Source: Gammaproteobacteria bacterium (lineage in GTDB: Bacteria > Pseudomonadota > Gammaproteobacteria > UBA9214). Taken from it: 11,720 bases of DNA. A model generated the notes under the pieces. That model did not search any database, was not told the origin of the DNA, and worked only from the letters and a program-made list of their open reading frames with translations. The translations under genes were made by a program, and so were the position numbers. This document shows positions 1-5,844 of this stretch, piece by piece. How positions within the stretch are numbered: position 1 is the first letter of the stretch; each line of letters begins with the position of its first letter. The DNA lies in NCBI GenBank assembly GCA_029859555.1, contig JAOUCV010000039.1, positions 1 to 11,720 on the forward strand, in the 5' to 3' direction.

Positions 1-36
1 CGCAGTGGCAGAAAAGGGGGTTCCGATGCTGGTCAT
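1..36 (-). CDS. purT: PurT, formate-dependent GAR transformylase (N-terminal 12 codons, runs off left edge)
   Basis: Only the start of this leftward gene is in the window. The ATG at 36-34 opens a frame reading MTSIGTPFSATA, open to the window edge. It is preceded by a strong ribosome binding site, AGGAGAA (complement of 44-50), at 7-base spacing. The peptide resembles the conserved opening of pseudomonad PurT as I remember it (MTRIGTPLSPTA). PurT is an ATP-grasp enzyme that uses formate and ATP to formylate glycinamide ribonucleotide in purine synthesis. The identification rests on 12 residues plus the good start signal, so it is likely but not proven. The 243 bases between this start and the next gene (37-279) must carry its promoter; I found no convincing -35/-10 pair there on either strand. 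Confidence 0.7.
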   Translation of the reverse strand, partial: MTSIGTPFSATA

Positions 37-279
37 TAGCTTGTTCTCCTGGCAACAATGTAATGGGTGTGCAAAGCAGCTCAATTCTAGCATCAGTATC
101 GATTACAGTGGGAAAGGAGCGGTGCGGGTGTGGGGCTAGCTATGATATTTTTAGCCATATGCTGGATCATTACGGGATAATTCAAGCCGGTAATTTATCC
201 GCTGTGTTTTGTGGCGGGCTGTTTTTTTTGCGCAGGATGTTCTGTATGACAAGTCCGGTTCTGCAGAGGAGATGATTTA

Positions 280-1164
280 ATGCGGTTTCGCCGGGTAAAA
301 AACGTTTTTGTGGGTCTGTTCTGTCTGTCGTTGGGTACTCCGGTTTTGTCGGATTATCCCATTGAAGTGATACAGCTTAAGTCACGGCCGCTGGATGAGA
401 TTCTGCCTGTTATCGAGCCTTTAGCGGGTGTGGATGCTACCGTAACCGGTATGGGGAATTACCTGGTCATCAAGGCATCGCCGGCGCGTGTGAAAGAAAT
501 CAGGCAGCTGCTGGTGACGCTTGATCGGCCGCCAAGGCGTCTGGTGATTTCGGTTGGCAAGCAAGCTGATATAATACAGGGCACATCCGGATATCGTGCC
601 AATGCAGATATCAAGGCTGGCGATAGCCGCTTCAGTATTAATTCTCCCGGTTATCCTGTCGATCGTTCGCGTGCGCATGTCCGGATTCATGACAATACCC
701 TGCAGGGTGCGCGGACATCACGCCATCGGGTGCAGGCACTTGAGGGCCGGCCAGCCTATATCAACAGTGGCTCGCGCGTTCCGTTGCGGACATCCGCTCG
801 CTATTACGATCAGGGTGTGCCCTATCAGGGTCACAGCACACAACTGCAGGATGTCACCAGTGGGTTCTATGTAGTGCCAAGACTCAATGGTGATGAAGTG
901 ACGCTGGAAATCATGCAGCATGATGACCGGCCCGGCCAGCGCCGCCGTGCTATTAACACCCAGAGTACCGGCACAGTGGTACGTGGCAGACTGGGTGAGT
1001 GGGTGGAGCTCGGTGGAGTTGAGACTTCAAATAACAGTCAGGAAGGCGGTCCGGGACAGTCCGTTAATTCCCGGGCAAGTGACATGCAGGGCATCCAGGT
1101 CAGGGTTGAGTGCCTGGATTGCAGCGGTGAAAGCAGGCAATTGCAGGACTTTGACTGGAAATAA
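280..1164 (+). CDS. Short secretin-like exported protein (Secretin_N/NolW domain, truncated secretin-type C-terminus)
   Basis: This 294-residue protein starts at an ATG with an excellent ribosome binding site (AGAGGAGA, 265-272, 7-base spacing). Residues 1-24 form a signal peptide ending near VLS-D. Residues about 26-92 (from YPIEVIQLKSRPLDE to LLVTLDRPPR) match the secretin N-domain pattern seen in GspD, PilQ and NolW. The rest echoes the first half of a secretin domain: LEGRPAYINSGSRVPLR (154-170), GFYVVPRLNGDEVTLEIM (195-212) and LGEWVELGG (238-246), the last recalling the Gly-Gly turn of secretins. The protein stops soon after, so the second half of the secretin domain, which helps form the outer-membrane barrel, is absent. 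A Cys-Leu-Asp-Cys pair lies at 278-281 near the C-terminus. I infer a periplasmic, probably non-channel relative of secretins. Its role is unknown and no secretion-system genes lie beside it. Confidence 0.8.
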   Translation: MRFRRVKNVFVGLFCLSLGTPVLSDYPIEVIQLKSRPLDEILPVIEPLAGVDATVTGMGNYLVIKASPARVKEIRQLLVTLDRPPRRLVISVGKQADIIQGTSGYRANADIKAGDSRFSINSPGYPVDRSRAHVRIHDNTLQGARTSRHRVQALEGRPAYINSGSRVPLRTSARYYDQGVPYQGHSTQLQDVTSGFYVVPRLNGDEVTLEIMQHDDRPGQRRRAINTQSTGTVVRGRLGEWVELGGVETSNNSQEGGPGQSVNSRASDMQGIQVRVECLDCSGESRQLQDFDWK

Positions 1165-1191
1165 GCAGTAATCTCGAATTTCTGCTGTTTT
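1164..1191 (+). terminator. Weak rho-independent terminator candidate after the secretin-like gene
   Basis: AGCAG at 1164-1168 pairs with CTGCT at 1182-1186. After a T-T mismatch, AAT and ATT (1170-1172 and 1178-1180) extend the stem. The hairpin is followed by GTTTTC. It begins on the last base of the stop codon. The stem is short and the T run has only four bases, so efficiency is uncertain. Confidence 0.4.
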
Positions 1192-1256
1192 CCCGCTGCC
1201 TGTTTGTGCCGGGCGGTACCAGTCTCTGCGGATAACAAATTGGCGCGCAAAGTCAT

Positions 1257-1284
1257 TTTACAAGATGTTGTATTTGATGATAAT
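1257..1284 (+). promoter_or_regulatory. Sigma70-type promoter for the DUF5329/EEP-lipoprotein unit
   Basis: TTTACA (1257-1262) and GATAAT (1279-1284) each match the consensus hexamers at five of six positions and are separated by 16 bases. Transcription would start near 1291, leaving a leader of about 26 bases before the ATG at 1317. The start at 1302 would leave almost no leader, which favours the 1317 start. Confidence 0.6.
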
Positions 1285-1316
1285 TTACATTCCCTGATGG
1301 TATGGAGCGGTATGAC

Positions 1317-1766
1317 ATGGTGACTGAATACAACAAGGCAGTTGAATTGACTGTGCGGGCCCGCAAGGTTCAGGCGCACTTGCCATACTGGCCGTTGCTA
1401 TTGCTGGCGACCCTGTTGCTGCTTGTGGTTTCGCCCTGGAGTATGGCTGCCAGACAGGCGGATGAACTGGATACCACTGTTCAGTACCTGATTGGCTATG
1501 TGAAGGAATCGAATGTTACCTTTGAGCGCAACTCCAGTCGCTATTCAGGCATGGAAGCTGCGGAACATATCAACAAGAAATACCGGCATTTCAAGGATGA
1601 TATTGATACGCCGGAGAAGTTCATCGAACTTTGTGCAACCGGGAGTCTGATGACGGGGAAGCCGTATTTTATTATTACCGGGCAGGGTCAACAGTTACCG
1701 TCCGCTGAATGGTTGAACACCGAATTGTCGGTCTATCGTCTCCGAAACGAGCACGGGAATCGCTGA
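1317..1766 (+). CDS. DUF5329 (YfeK-like) exported protein
   Basis: This 149-residue protein has an N-terminal tail, a hydrophobic signal segment at about residues 20-40 (PLLLLATLLLLVVSP, then SMAA) and a compact periplasmic domain. The conserved features of the E. coli YfeK/DUF5329 family are visible in order: VTFERN, an EAA..I..KYR helix, a DTPEKFIE motif, and GSLMTGKPYFI. The family is found in Proteobacteria and has no established function. I chose the ATG at 1317 because GGAGCGG (1304-1310) sits 6 bases before it. An in-frame ATG at 1302 (five residues longer) has no ribosome binding site and little or no 5' leader from the promoter at 1257-1284. The stop lies 19 bases before the next gene, so the two are very likely co-transcribed. 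Confidence 0.82.
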   Translation: MVTEYNKAVELTVRARKVQAHLPYWPLLLLATLLLLVVSPWSMAARQADELDTTVQYLIGYVKESNVTFERNSSRYSGMEAAEHINKKYRHFKDDIDTPEKFIELCATGSLMTGKPYFIITGQGQQLPSAEWLNTELSVYRLRNEHGNR

Positions 1767-1785
1767 CGACATGCCAGGGGTATCA

Positions 1786-2739
1786 ATGTTTAAACCCGGG
1801 CACATGCGCTGGGTCCGGATTGGCATCATTGTTTCTGTCGTTTTTTTACAGGCTTGTGCCACGGTCGACCGGCGTGCCGTTCCTGAAATTCAATACTTTG
1901 GAATAGCTCAGCAGGCGCTGTTGCAACCGGTACGGGATGCTGGTCCGGGCTTGAAGGTTATGACCTTTAACATGGCGCATGGTCGTGGAGACAGCTTCCA
2001 CCAGCTGTTGCAGTCAACCGAAACAACACTTGCGAACCTTGATGCCATTGCCTTGATGTTGACGCGTGAGCAGCCTGATGTGGTTGCACTGCAGGAGGCA
2101 GATGGCGCCTCTTTCTGGAGCGGTAATTTCAATCATCTGGCCTACCTGGCGGAACGGAGTTCCCACTCGTGGGCCGTTAACGGACGACAGGTTCAGGGTG
2201 CCGGACTGAGCTATGGTACTGCCCTGTTGTCGAGTCTCGAGTTACAGCAACCACAGGCAGTGACCTTTGATCCGTCATTATCAATGATACGCAAGGGTTT
2301 TGTTGTTTCGACCATTGACTGGCCCGGGCAGCCGGGAGTGCAGGTGGATGTGGTTTCCGTGCACCTGGACTTTTCCAGTGAAATTACCCGGCGTCAGCAG
2401 GCGCGCGAGTTGATCGCAGAACTGCAGGGCCGGGGGCGTCCGGTGATTGTTATGGGCGATCTCAATACTGACTGGCACCATCAGGATTCAAGCGTTCGCC
2501 TGATAGCCGGTGAGTTGGGTTTGACTGCGTACAGTCCCGCTGGTGAGGGTCTGGAAACATTCCCGTGGAGTGGCAAACGCCTTGACTGGATTTTATTGTC
2601 CGGTGAGCTGCGCTTCCGTAGCTACCGTGTCATGTCTGAGGTATTGTCAGACCATCATGGTGTGGTTGCTGAAATTGTCCTGAATCCGCAGCGCATTTCG
2701 CTGTTTTCCGATCCCGGGATAGTCCTGAACCAGGACTGA
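1786..2739 (+). CDS. Endonuclease/exonuclease/phosphatase-family lipoprotein
   Basis: This is a 317-residue EEP-fold protein with a lipoprotein signal. The lipobox LQAC gives an acylated Cys at residue 24, so the protein is probably membrane-anchored and extracytoplasmic. The full set of EEP catalytic motifs is present: TFNMAHG (Asn 62), ALQEAD (Glu 104), VSVHLDF (His 193), GDLN (Asp 225, Asn 227), LDWILL (Asp 267) and SDHH (Asp 289, His 290). EEP enzymes are metal-dependent phosphodiester hydrolases acting on nucleic acids, phospholipids or inositol phosphates. The substrate here cannot be read from the sequence, but an exported lipoprotein suggests phospholipid or extracellular nucleic acid. 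I chose the ATG at 1786 because AGGGGT (1776-1781) precedes it closely. An in-frame ATG at 1771 lacks such a site. It is the second gene of the unit beginning at 1317, and its stop abuts the stop of the opposing gene. Confidence 0.85.
   Translation: MFKPGHMRWVRIGIIVSVVFLQACATVDRRAVPEIQYFGIAQQALLQPVRDAGPGLKVMTFNMAHGRGDSFHQLLQSTETTLANLDAIALMLTREQPDVVALQEADGASFWSGNFNHLAYLAERSSHSWAVNGRQVQGAGLSYGTALLSSLELQQPQAVTFDPSLSMIRKGFVVSTIDWPGQPGVQVDVVSVHLDFSSEITRRQQARELIAELQGRGRPVIVMGDLNTDWHHQDSSVRLIAGELGLTAYSPAGEGLETFPWSGKRLDWILLSGELRFRSYRVMSEVLSDHHGVVAEIVLNPQRISLFSDPGIVLNQD
2721..2737. repeat. Hairpin at the convergent stop codons
   Basis: AGTCCTG (2721-2727) and CAGGACT (2731-2737) form a perfect 7-base inverted repeat around the 3-base loop AAC. 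It directly follows a 10-base palindrome ATCCCGGGAT (2711-2720). The hairpin overlaps the first base of the TGA at 2737-2739 and lies 2 bases from the opposing stop (2740-2742). Neither strand has a T run after it, so it is not a standard intrinsic terminator. It could protect transcript ends or slow polymerase. Confidence 0.45.
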
Positions 2740-4317
2740 CTACTGCAAGTAAGACGGCCGCGAATAGGCGGGTTGGTATTGCGGTTGCTGCGGTACCGAT
2801 TGCTGCGGGTAGTAGCCGTAACCCGGCGAGTAGCCGGGGCGAGGTGTGGCCGGCCTGTTAAACCGGGTTGCAACGCCTGATCTTTGTTGGGGCAACTGGC
2901 CCTGGCTGGCAGTTCCCCCACTGTTTGCCGGAGCCTGTGTTCGCTGTGGATAGCCGCTGGATTCCCGCCAGTCAGGACGCGCAGTAGGCGTCCAGTTATC
3001 TGTTTGCACCCTCGCAGCTGCCGGTTTCGTGGCCGGTTTCGTTGATGGTTCCATTGATGGTTTCGTGGCCGGTTTCGTGGCCGGCTTGCCGGTAACCACC
3101 GTAATCGCCTCGGCAGCTGATTTGCTGCCGGTTGCCGGCGCGGGTTTTTCTGTATCGCTGATCACCGGTGTTGTTGCCAGCCGGGGTGTCTCATCATCAC
3201 TGAACCAGCTACGTATTCCCAGAATAACAGCCAGTACCATGATGCCGGGTATCAGCAAACGTCGTAAGGGAAGCCTGTTGCGTTTGTTTGTTGCCGCGGC
3301 TGCCATGGCGGCGGCAGCAGTCTGGTTCACCGCCTGGGTCACCGGCTGGTTTGGCGGCGACTTTGTGTTGGTTTCCTGCTGCAGGTTCCAGTTGCCGGCG
3401 GCGGTTTTTTCAGGGTTCTGTAACGTTGCATCGGCAGCCTTTGTGACCGCAGCTGCTGGTGTGTTTTCAGCAATTTCAGTCTTGTCCGTTGCGGCAGTCG
3501 TCTGCCTTGCAACAATAATTTTCTCATCCTTGTCGGCTAGTGCAGCCGGATGTTTTTTTGCAAACACCGGTTCAGCCGCTTGCATCGTACCGTTCTCGAT
3601 AGTTGCAGGCTCGATTGCCGCGCTGGAACTCGCATTCTGGTCTGATGCAGGCGGTGTGGGTGTTGTAACAGGTGCTATTTCCACTGTTCCCGGCTCAGCT
3701 TCCATGGCGGGCCGCTCTTCATCTTTTTTCTCGGCCGGGTTCGTTGCGGTTTGTTCGGGTTTCTCCGCTTTATCTACCGCAGCTGCTGTGGCCGGACTGA
3801 TGCCTTCATTCTCGCCTGAAATATCCGGTTCAATCGGGAGTGCGGGTGTCTTTCTGGACTTGGCAGGAGAGGCGGGAGTGATTTCCGCCTTGGCAATTAG
3901 TGCCTGTGCCCGTTCTGTTTGATTGGCGCGGACGGCTTTCAGGGCGCTGGCTGCCTGTGCGGCCATCCAGGAGAGGGACTTTGAATCTTCCGGTGCAACC
4001 GTTGTGTCAGTCGCGCCGGACTGAAGGGTAGTTTCTCCGGATGAGGTGGTTGAGGCAGTCGCAATTTTTTTAGCAGTTTTTTTAGTAGTTTTTTTGGCGG
4101 ATTTTCTTGCCGGTTTTTTTACAGGTGATTTTTTTCCGGTTGTTGATTTCTTGCCGGCTGCCTTTTTGGCGCTGGGGGCTTTCTTTCTTGCAACCTTTTT
4201 CTTTTTAACCACAGCGGTGCCGGATGTTGACTTTTTGCTGGCCTTTTTCTTGCGCGCGCGTTTTTTGGCCTTTGCGGGCGCTTTCTGTTGTTCGCTGTCC
4301 CTTGCCGTACTACCCAT
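2740..4317 (-). CDS. Membrane-anchored histone-H1-like protein (Lys/Ala-rich N-terminus, one TM helix, Pro/Gln/Tyr-rich tail)
   Basis: This 525-residue protein starts at the ATG at 4317-4315, which has TTGAGG at 5-base spacing. A longer in-frame TTG start at 4386 lacks a usable site. Residues 12-85 are packed with Lys, Arg and Ala in KKTAKK/KKPARK-type repeats like histone H1 and bacterial H1-like proteins such as AlgP. Residues 114-145 may form a helix (SLSWMAAQAASALKAV, then ERAQALIAKAE). Residues about 146-330 are low-complexity and rich in Ala, Pro, Glu and Thr. An Ala-rich run and the basic cluster NKRNRLPLRR precede a single hydrophobic helix at about 354-370. The C-terminus holds KPAT repeats (411-433) and a Pro/Gln/Tyr tail. 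The basic flank before the helix predicts N-in/C-out: H1-like domain in the cytoplasm, tail in the periplasm. I do not recognise a named family. The gene converges on the EEP lipoprotein gene and has a long untranslated gap upstream. Confidence 0.75.
   Translation of the reverse strand: MGSTARDSEQQKAPAKAKKRARKKKASKKSTSGTAVVKKKKVARKKAPSAKKAAGKKSTTGKKSPVKKPARKSAKKTTKKTAKKIATASTTSSGETTLQSGATDTTVAPEDSKSLSWMAAQAASALKAVRANQTERAQALIAKAEITPASPAKSRKTPALPIEPDISGENEGISPATAAAVDKAEKPEQTATNPAEKKDEERPAMEAEPGTVEIAPVTTPTPPASDQNASSSAAIEPATIENGTMQAAEPVFAKKHPAALADKDEKIIVARQTTAATDKTEIAENTPAAAVTKAADATLQNPEKTAAGNWNLQQETNTKSPPNQPVTQAVNQTAAAAMAAAATNKRNRLPLRRLLIPGIMVLAVILGIRSWFSDDETPRLATTPVISDTEKPAPATGSKSAAEAITVVTGKPATKPATKPSMEPSTKPATKPAAARVQTDNWTPTARPDWRESSGYPQRTQAPANSGGTASQGQLPQQRSGVATRFNRPATPRPGYSPGYGYYPQQSVPQQPQYQPAYSRPSYLQ
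3023..3082 (-). repeat. Five tandem 12-base units encoding KPAT-type repeats
   Basis: Five contiguous 12-base units run from 3023 to 3082. Units 1, 4 and 5 are identical (GGTTTCGTGGCC on the plus strand). Units 2 and 3 are diverged (GGTTTCGTTGAT, GGTTCCATTGAT). Read leftwards they encode repeated Lys-Pro-Ala-Thr, with Glu-Pro-Ser and Met variants. They lie in the predicted periplasmic region just after the transmembrane helix. Because units are 12 bases, gain or loss keeps the frame. Confidence 0.8.
4065..4135 (-). repeat. Cluster of five T7 (A7 on coding strand) homopolymer tracts
   Basis: Seven-T tracts lie at 4065-4071, 4077-4083, 4089-4095, 4114-4120 and 4129-4135. The first three have 12-base periodicity. 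On the coding strand each in-frame example reads AAA AAA Axx, encoding a Lys-Lys pair within the H1-like domain. Lysine is written almost only as AAA in this stretch, although AAG would avoid the homopolymers. Confidence 0.85.
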
Positions 4318-4714
4318 AACTGCCTCAATAACCGGTGTTGTACTGATCGAAGCCGCCATCATTCCCAAAGTTGAAGGTATTTTCAACCGCCAGCATTATG
4401 GGGGTGGTCATTTATTCCGGTATATTGAGGAAGGAGAGGGTGGTTCGAAGCCTGAGCCGGATTTCCCGGGTGGTTATCGGAACTGTGACTGCGCTTGTTG
4501 TCAACCATCGATTAGAATCAAGTTATATTTTCCAATGTTGTCAGTGACTTGTTTTGTCAGGCAGGCAGAAAAGAGAGCGTCTTGCCTGACTTTTTCTGCC
4601 ACGCCAGGAGTGACCCGATTTTATGAAGTTTCGCGCGTACCGGGCTGTTCTTCACTGTGTTCAGATGGTGGCTGCCTGCTGGCAGATTGTCTGGAGTTAC
4701 AGCAGTATTCCGGC
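4318..4714. other. 397-base non-coding gap between two leftward genes
   Basis: No credible gene is seen here on either strand. The leftward promoter of the H1-like gene should lie in this gap. A perfect leftward TTGACA (complement of 4498-4503) is present, but the bases at normal spacing make a poor -10. The gap contains the terminator-like hairpin and nested inverted repeats at 4556-4600. It also has a small hairpin, CTGCC-TGCT-GGCAG (4672-4685), which lacks a T run on either strand and so is not an obvious terminator for the leftward kinase gene. A GGTTCGAAGCC at 4442-4452 resembles a tRNA T-loop but has no tRNA around it. Confidence 0.6.
4556..4595 (+). terminator. Rightward intrinsic-terminator-like hairpin with no obvious gene upstream
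   Basis: GTCAGGCA (4556-4563) pairs perfectly with TGCCTGAC (4583-4590). One wobble and one G-C pair extend this to 10 pairs, and TTTTTC follows directly at 4591-4596. The shape is that of a rho-independent terminator for rightward transcription, yet both flanking genes read leftwards. A second perfect inverted repeat, GGCAGAAAA (4564-4572) and TTTTCTGCC (4592-4600), interleaves with it, so the two stems compete or form a pseudoknot. Confidence 0.5.
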
Positions 4715-5767
4715 TCAGCAGCTGGTAGGTTTTCCATTCTCATCGACCGCGATGCTGCGTTCGAGGCGTTTTATCTGTCGGTCTCGCATGGGTTGGGCGC
4801 GTTGCATGACTTTCCGGACAAGCCTCTTGTCATTATCGGTTAGTTGCTTGCGTCCAAGGTAAATATGCATGAAGCGCATGCGCTGGCTACGGCTGAAAAC
4901 CTGTGTGGCAGCGGCATCAAGAGTGGCCAGATCAAAATCCCTGCGCTTGCGCATGATAAATGCCGGCCAGATGTAGGCGCGTGGGGCATCCATTATGTAG
5001 AGCTTTGCCATATCCTGACCGGATACCATCATATTGCGCAGGAACAGGTCGTGGTGTTCAAACCCATGCGCATGCATACGCTTGACAGCAAGTGCTGTTT
5101 CAGTGATGAGTTCAGCCTTTTTTTGTTCGCGGACTGTCTTGCTCTGCTGGTCGAACCAGTCACTGGCGAGGTAGTCCACGCCCATGGCCTGTGGAATTTC
5201 TTCCGTAATAATGAAAGCATGAATGACGCCGCCGGCAAAACGATGATCACCCCAGGCAACAAGTTGCGGAATACGCAAACCCCAGCTGGCAAGTTTCTCC
5301 AGGTTCTCGTATTCAGCGCGGACCATTGACCGGCCGACGAGCGATCCACGCAAGGCGCGACCCCATATCTTTTCAAAAATATGGTTATAGTAAAACTTCA
5401 GGTAGAACACCCGGGATTTACCCTGGTAGCTAACTTCGATGCGCCGGACTTCATTCTCTTCCTGTTTGCTATCAGTACTGATAACGTCGCCGAGCTTGCT
5501 CAGGATTACTCCCTGAATACTGTCGAGACCGGATTCCTCAAGCAGGTCCGCATAGCCGGGATTGATGACAACGCGATGTGTGTTAAGCCAGCGCAGTCCC
5601 TTTGGTGCGTGTCCGTTCTTTAAATGCTTCCAGAGTGGATTTTGCATGTGTTTTATAAGGTAACTCAACTCGGCAGTGGTTTTGAAGTCTGATGGTGTGA
5701 TTGGTTTGTAATCGCTTGCTCCTGCCTGATCATAAACCTGAATAGCCGTCACGGATATGCGCACCAT
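4715..5767 (-). CDS. Lipopolysaccharide kinase InaA/WaaP-family protein
   Basis: This is a protein-kinase-like fold enzyme of the Kdo/WaaP/InaA group, about 350 residues from the ATG at 5767-5765. The kinase signature residues are all visible: Lys in FYLKFY (124), the helix-C Glu in RAEYENL (152), the catalytic loop HHDLFLRN (Asp 240, Asn 245) and the metal-binding Asp in IMDAPR (260). The hinge-like segment FIITEEIPQA lies between them. Members phosphorylate sugars of the lipopolysaccharide inner core at the cytoplasmic face. The exact acceptor (heptose, Kdo or other) cannot be told here. The roughly 100-residue segment before the kinase core is not recognised. The start is uncertain: a TTG two codons upstream (5773) is also open, and neither start has a clear ribosome binding site. 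The start codon lies inside the opposing promoter, which suggests interference between the two transcripts. Confidence 0.8.
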   Translation of the reverse strand: MVRISVTAIQVYDQAGASDYKPITPSDFKTTAELSYLIKHMQNPLWKHLKNGHAPKGLRWLNTHRVVINPGYADLLEESGLDSIQGVILSKLGDVISTDSKQEENEVRRIEVSYQGKSRVFYLKFYYNHIFEKIWGRALRGSLVGRSMVRAEYENLEKLASWGLRIPQLVAWGDHRFAGGVIHAFIITEEIPQAMGVDYLASDWFDQQSKTVREQKKAELITETALAVKRMHAHGFEHHDLFLRNMMVSGQDMAKLYIMDAPRAYIWPAFIMRKRRDFDLATLDAAATQVFSRSQRMRFMHIYLGRKQLTDNDKRLVRKVMQRAQPMRDRQIKRLERSIAVDENGKPTSC

Positions 5768-5795
5768 TGACAACTAATTAGTATTTAGTTATATT
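5767..5795 (+). promoter_or_regulatory. Strong sigma70-type promoter for the rightward transporter cluster
   Basis: TTGACA (5767-5772) is a perfect -35, followed after exactly 17 bases by TATATT (5790-5795), a five-of-six match to the -10. Transcription would begin near 5802. The -35 overlaps the first codons of the leftward kinase gene. Downstream are the small ORF at 5845, the SLC13-type permease, nhaD and apbE. Confidence 0.7.
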
Positions 5796-5806
5796 CAAAA
5801 ATTCGA

Positions 5807-5812
5807 ATTATA
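5807..5812 (-). promoter_or_regulatory. Leftward -10 element for the LPS-kinase gene
   Basis: The complement of 5807-5812 is a perfect TATAAT. The expected -35 position holds only a poor match (CAGTTG at 17-base spacing), so this promoter would be weak or need an activator. Its transcript would start near 5800, about 33 bases before the ATG at 5767, and would face the rightward promoter head-on. Confidence 0.4.
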
Positions 5813-5818
5813 CCTCGG

Positions 5819-5831
5819 TGTTCCGGGAACA
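5819..5831. promoter_or_regulatory. 13-base perfect palindrome, possible operator
   Basis: TGTTCC-G-GGAACA is a perfect inverted repeat. It lies at about +18 to +30 of the rightward transcript and between the -10 and the expected -35 of the leftward promoter, so a bound protein could block both. A shorter palindrome, AATTCGAATT (5800-5809), lies at the rightward start site. The cognate regulator is unknown; no regulator gene is in the window. Confidence 0.45.
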
Positions 5832-5844
5832 ACTGCTGCATTGA

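Noticed and set aside
63-275. 70-codon rightward ORF upstream of the secretin-like gene
   Set aside because: No ribosome binding site, no recognisable domain, Cys-rich erratic composition, and it fills the intergenic region that must hold the purT promoter.
1227-1243. GCGGATAACAAATT resembling half of the lac operator
   Set aside because: It has an extra base relative to the operator, no matching half-site, and no sugar-metabolism gene nearby. Chance resemblance.
3029-3922. 297-codon rightward ORF rich in Val, Ala, Ser and Phe
   Set aside because: It is the mirror of the Ala/Pro/Lys-rich leftward gene. The longer leftward frame has a good start signal and a sensible domain order.
4442-4452. 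GGTTCGAAGCC resembling a tRNA T-loop
   Set aside because: The flanking bases do not form the T-stem or acceptor stem on either strand, and no anticodon arm is present.
4046-4843. 265-codon rightward ORF beginning with a Phe/Leu-rich stretch
   Set aside because: The hydrophobic stretch is the complement of the poly-Lys region, and the frame runs across the gap into the end of the kinase gene. It is a shadow.
4623-4862. 79-codon rightward ORF with AGGAG upstream, just after the terminator-like hairpin
   Set aside because: The spacing to AGGAG is too long (12 bases), it overlaps the conserved-frame kinase gene by about 150 bases, and no family is recognisable.
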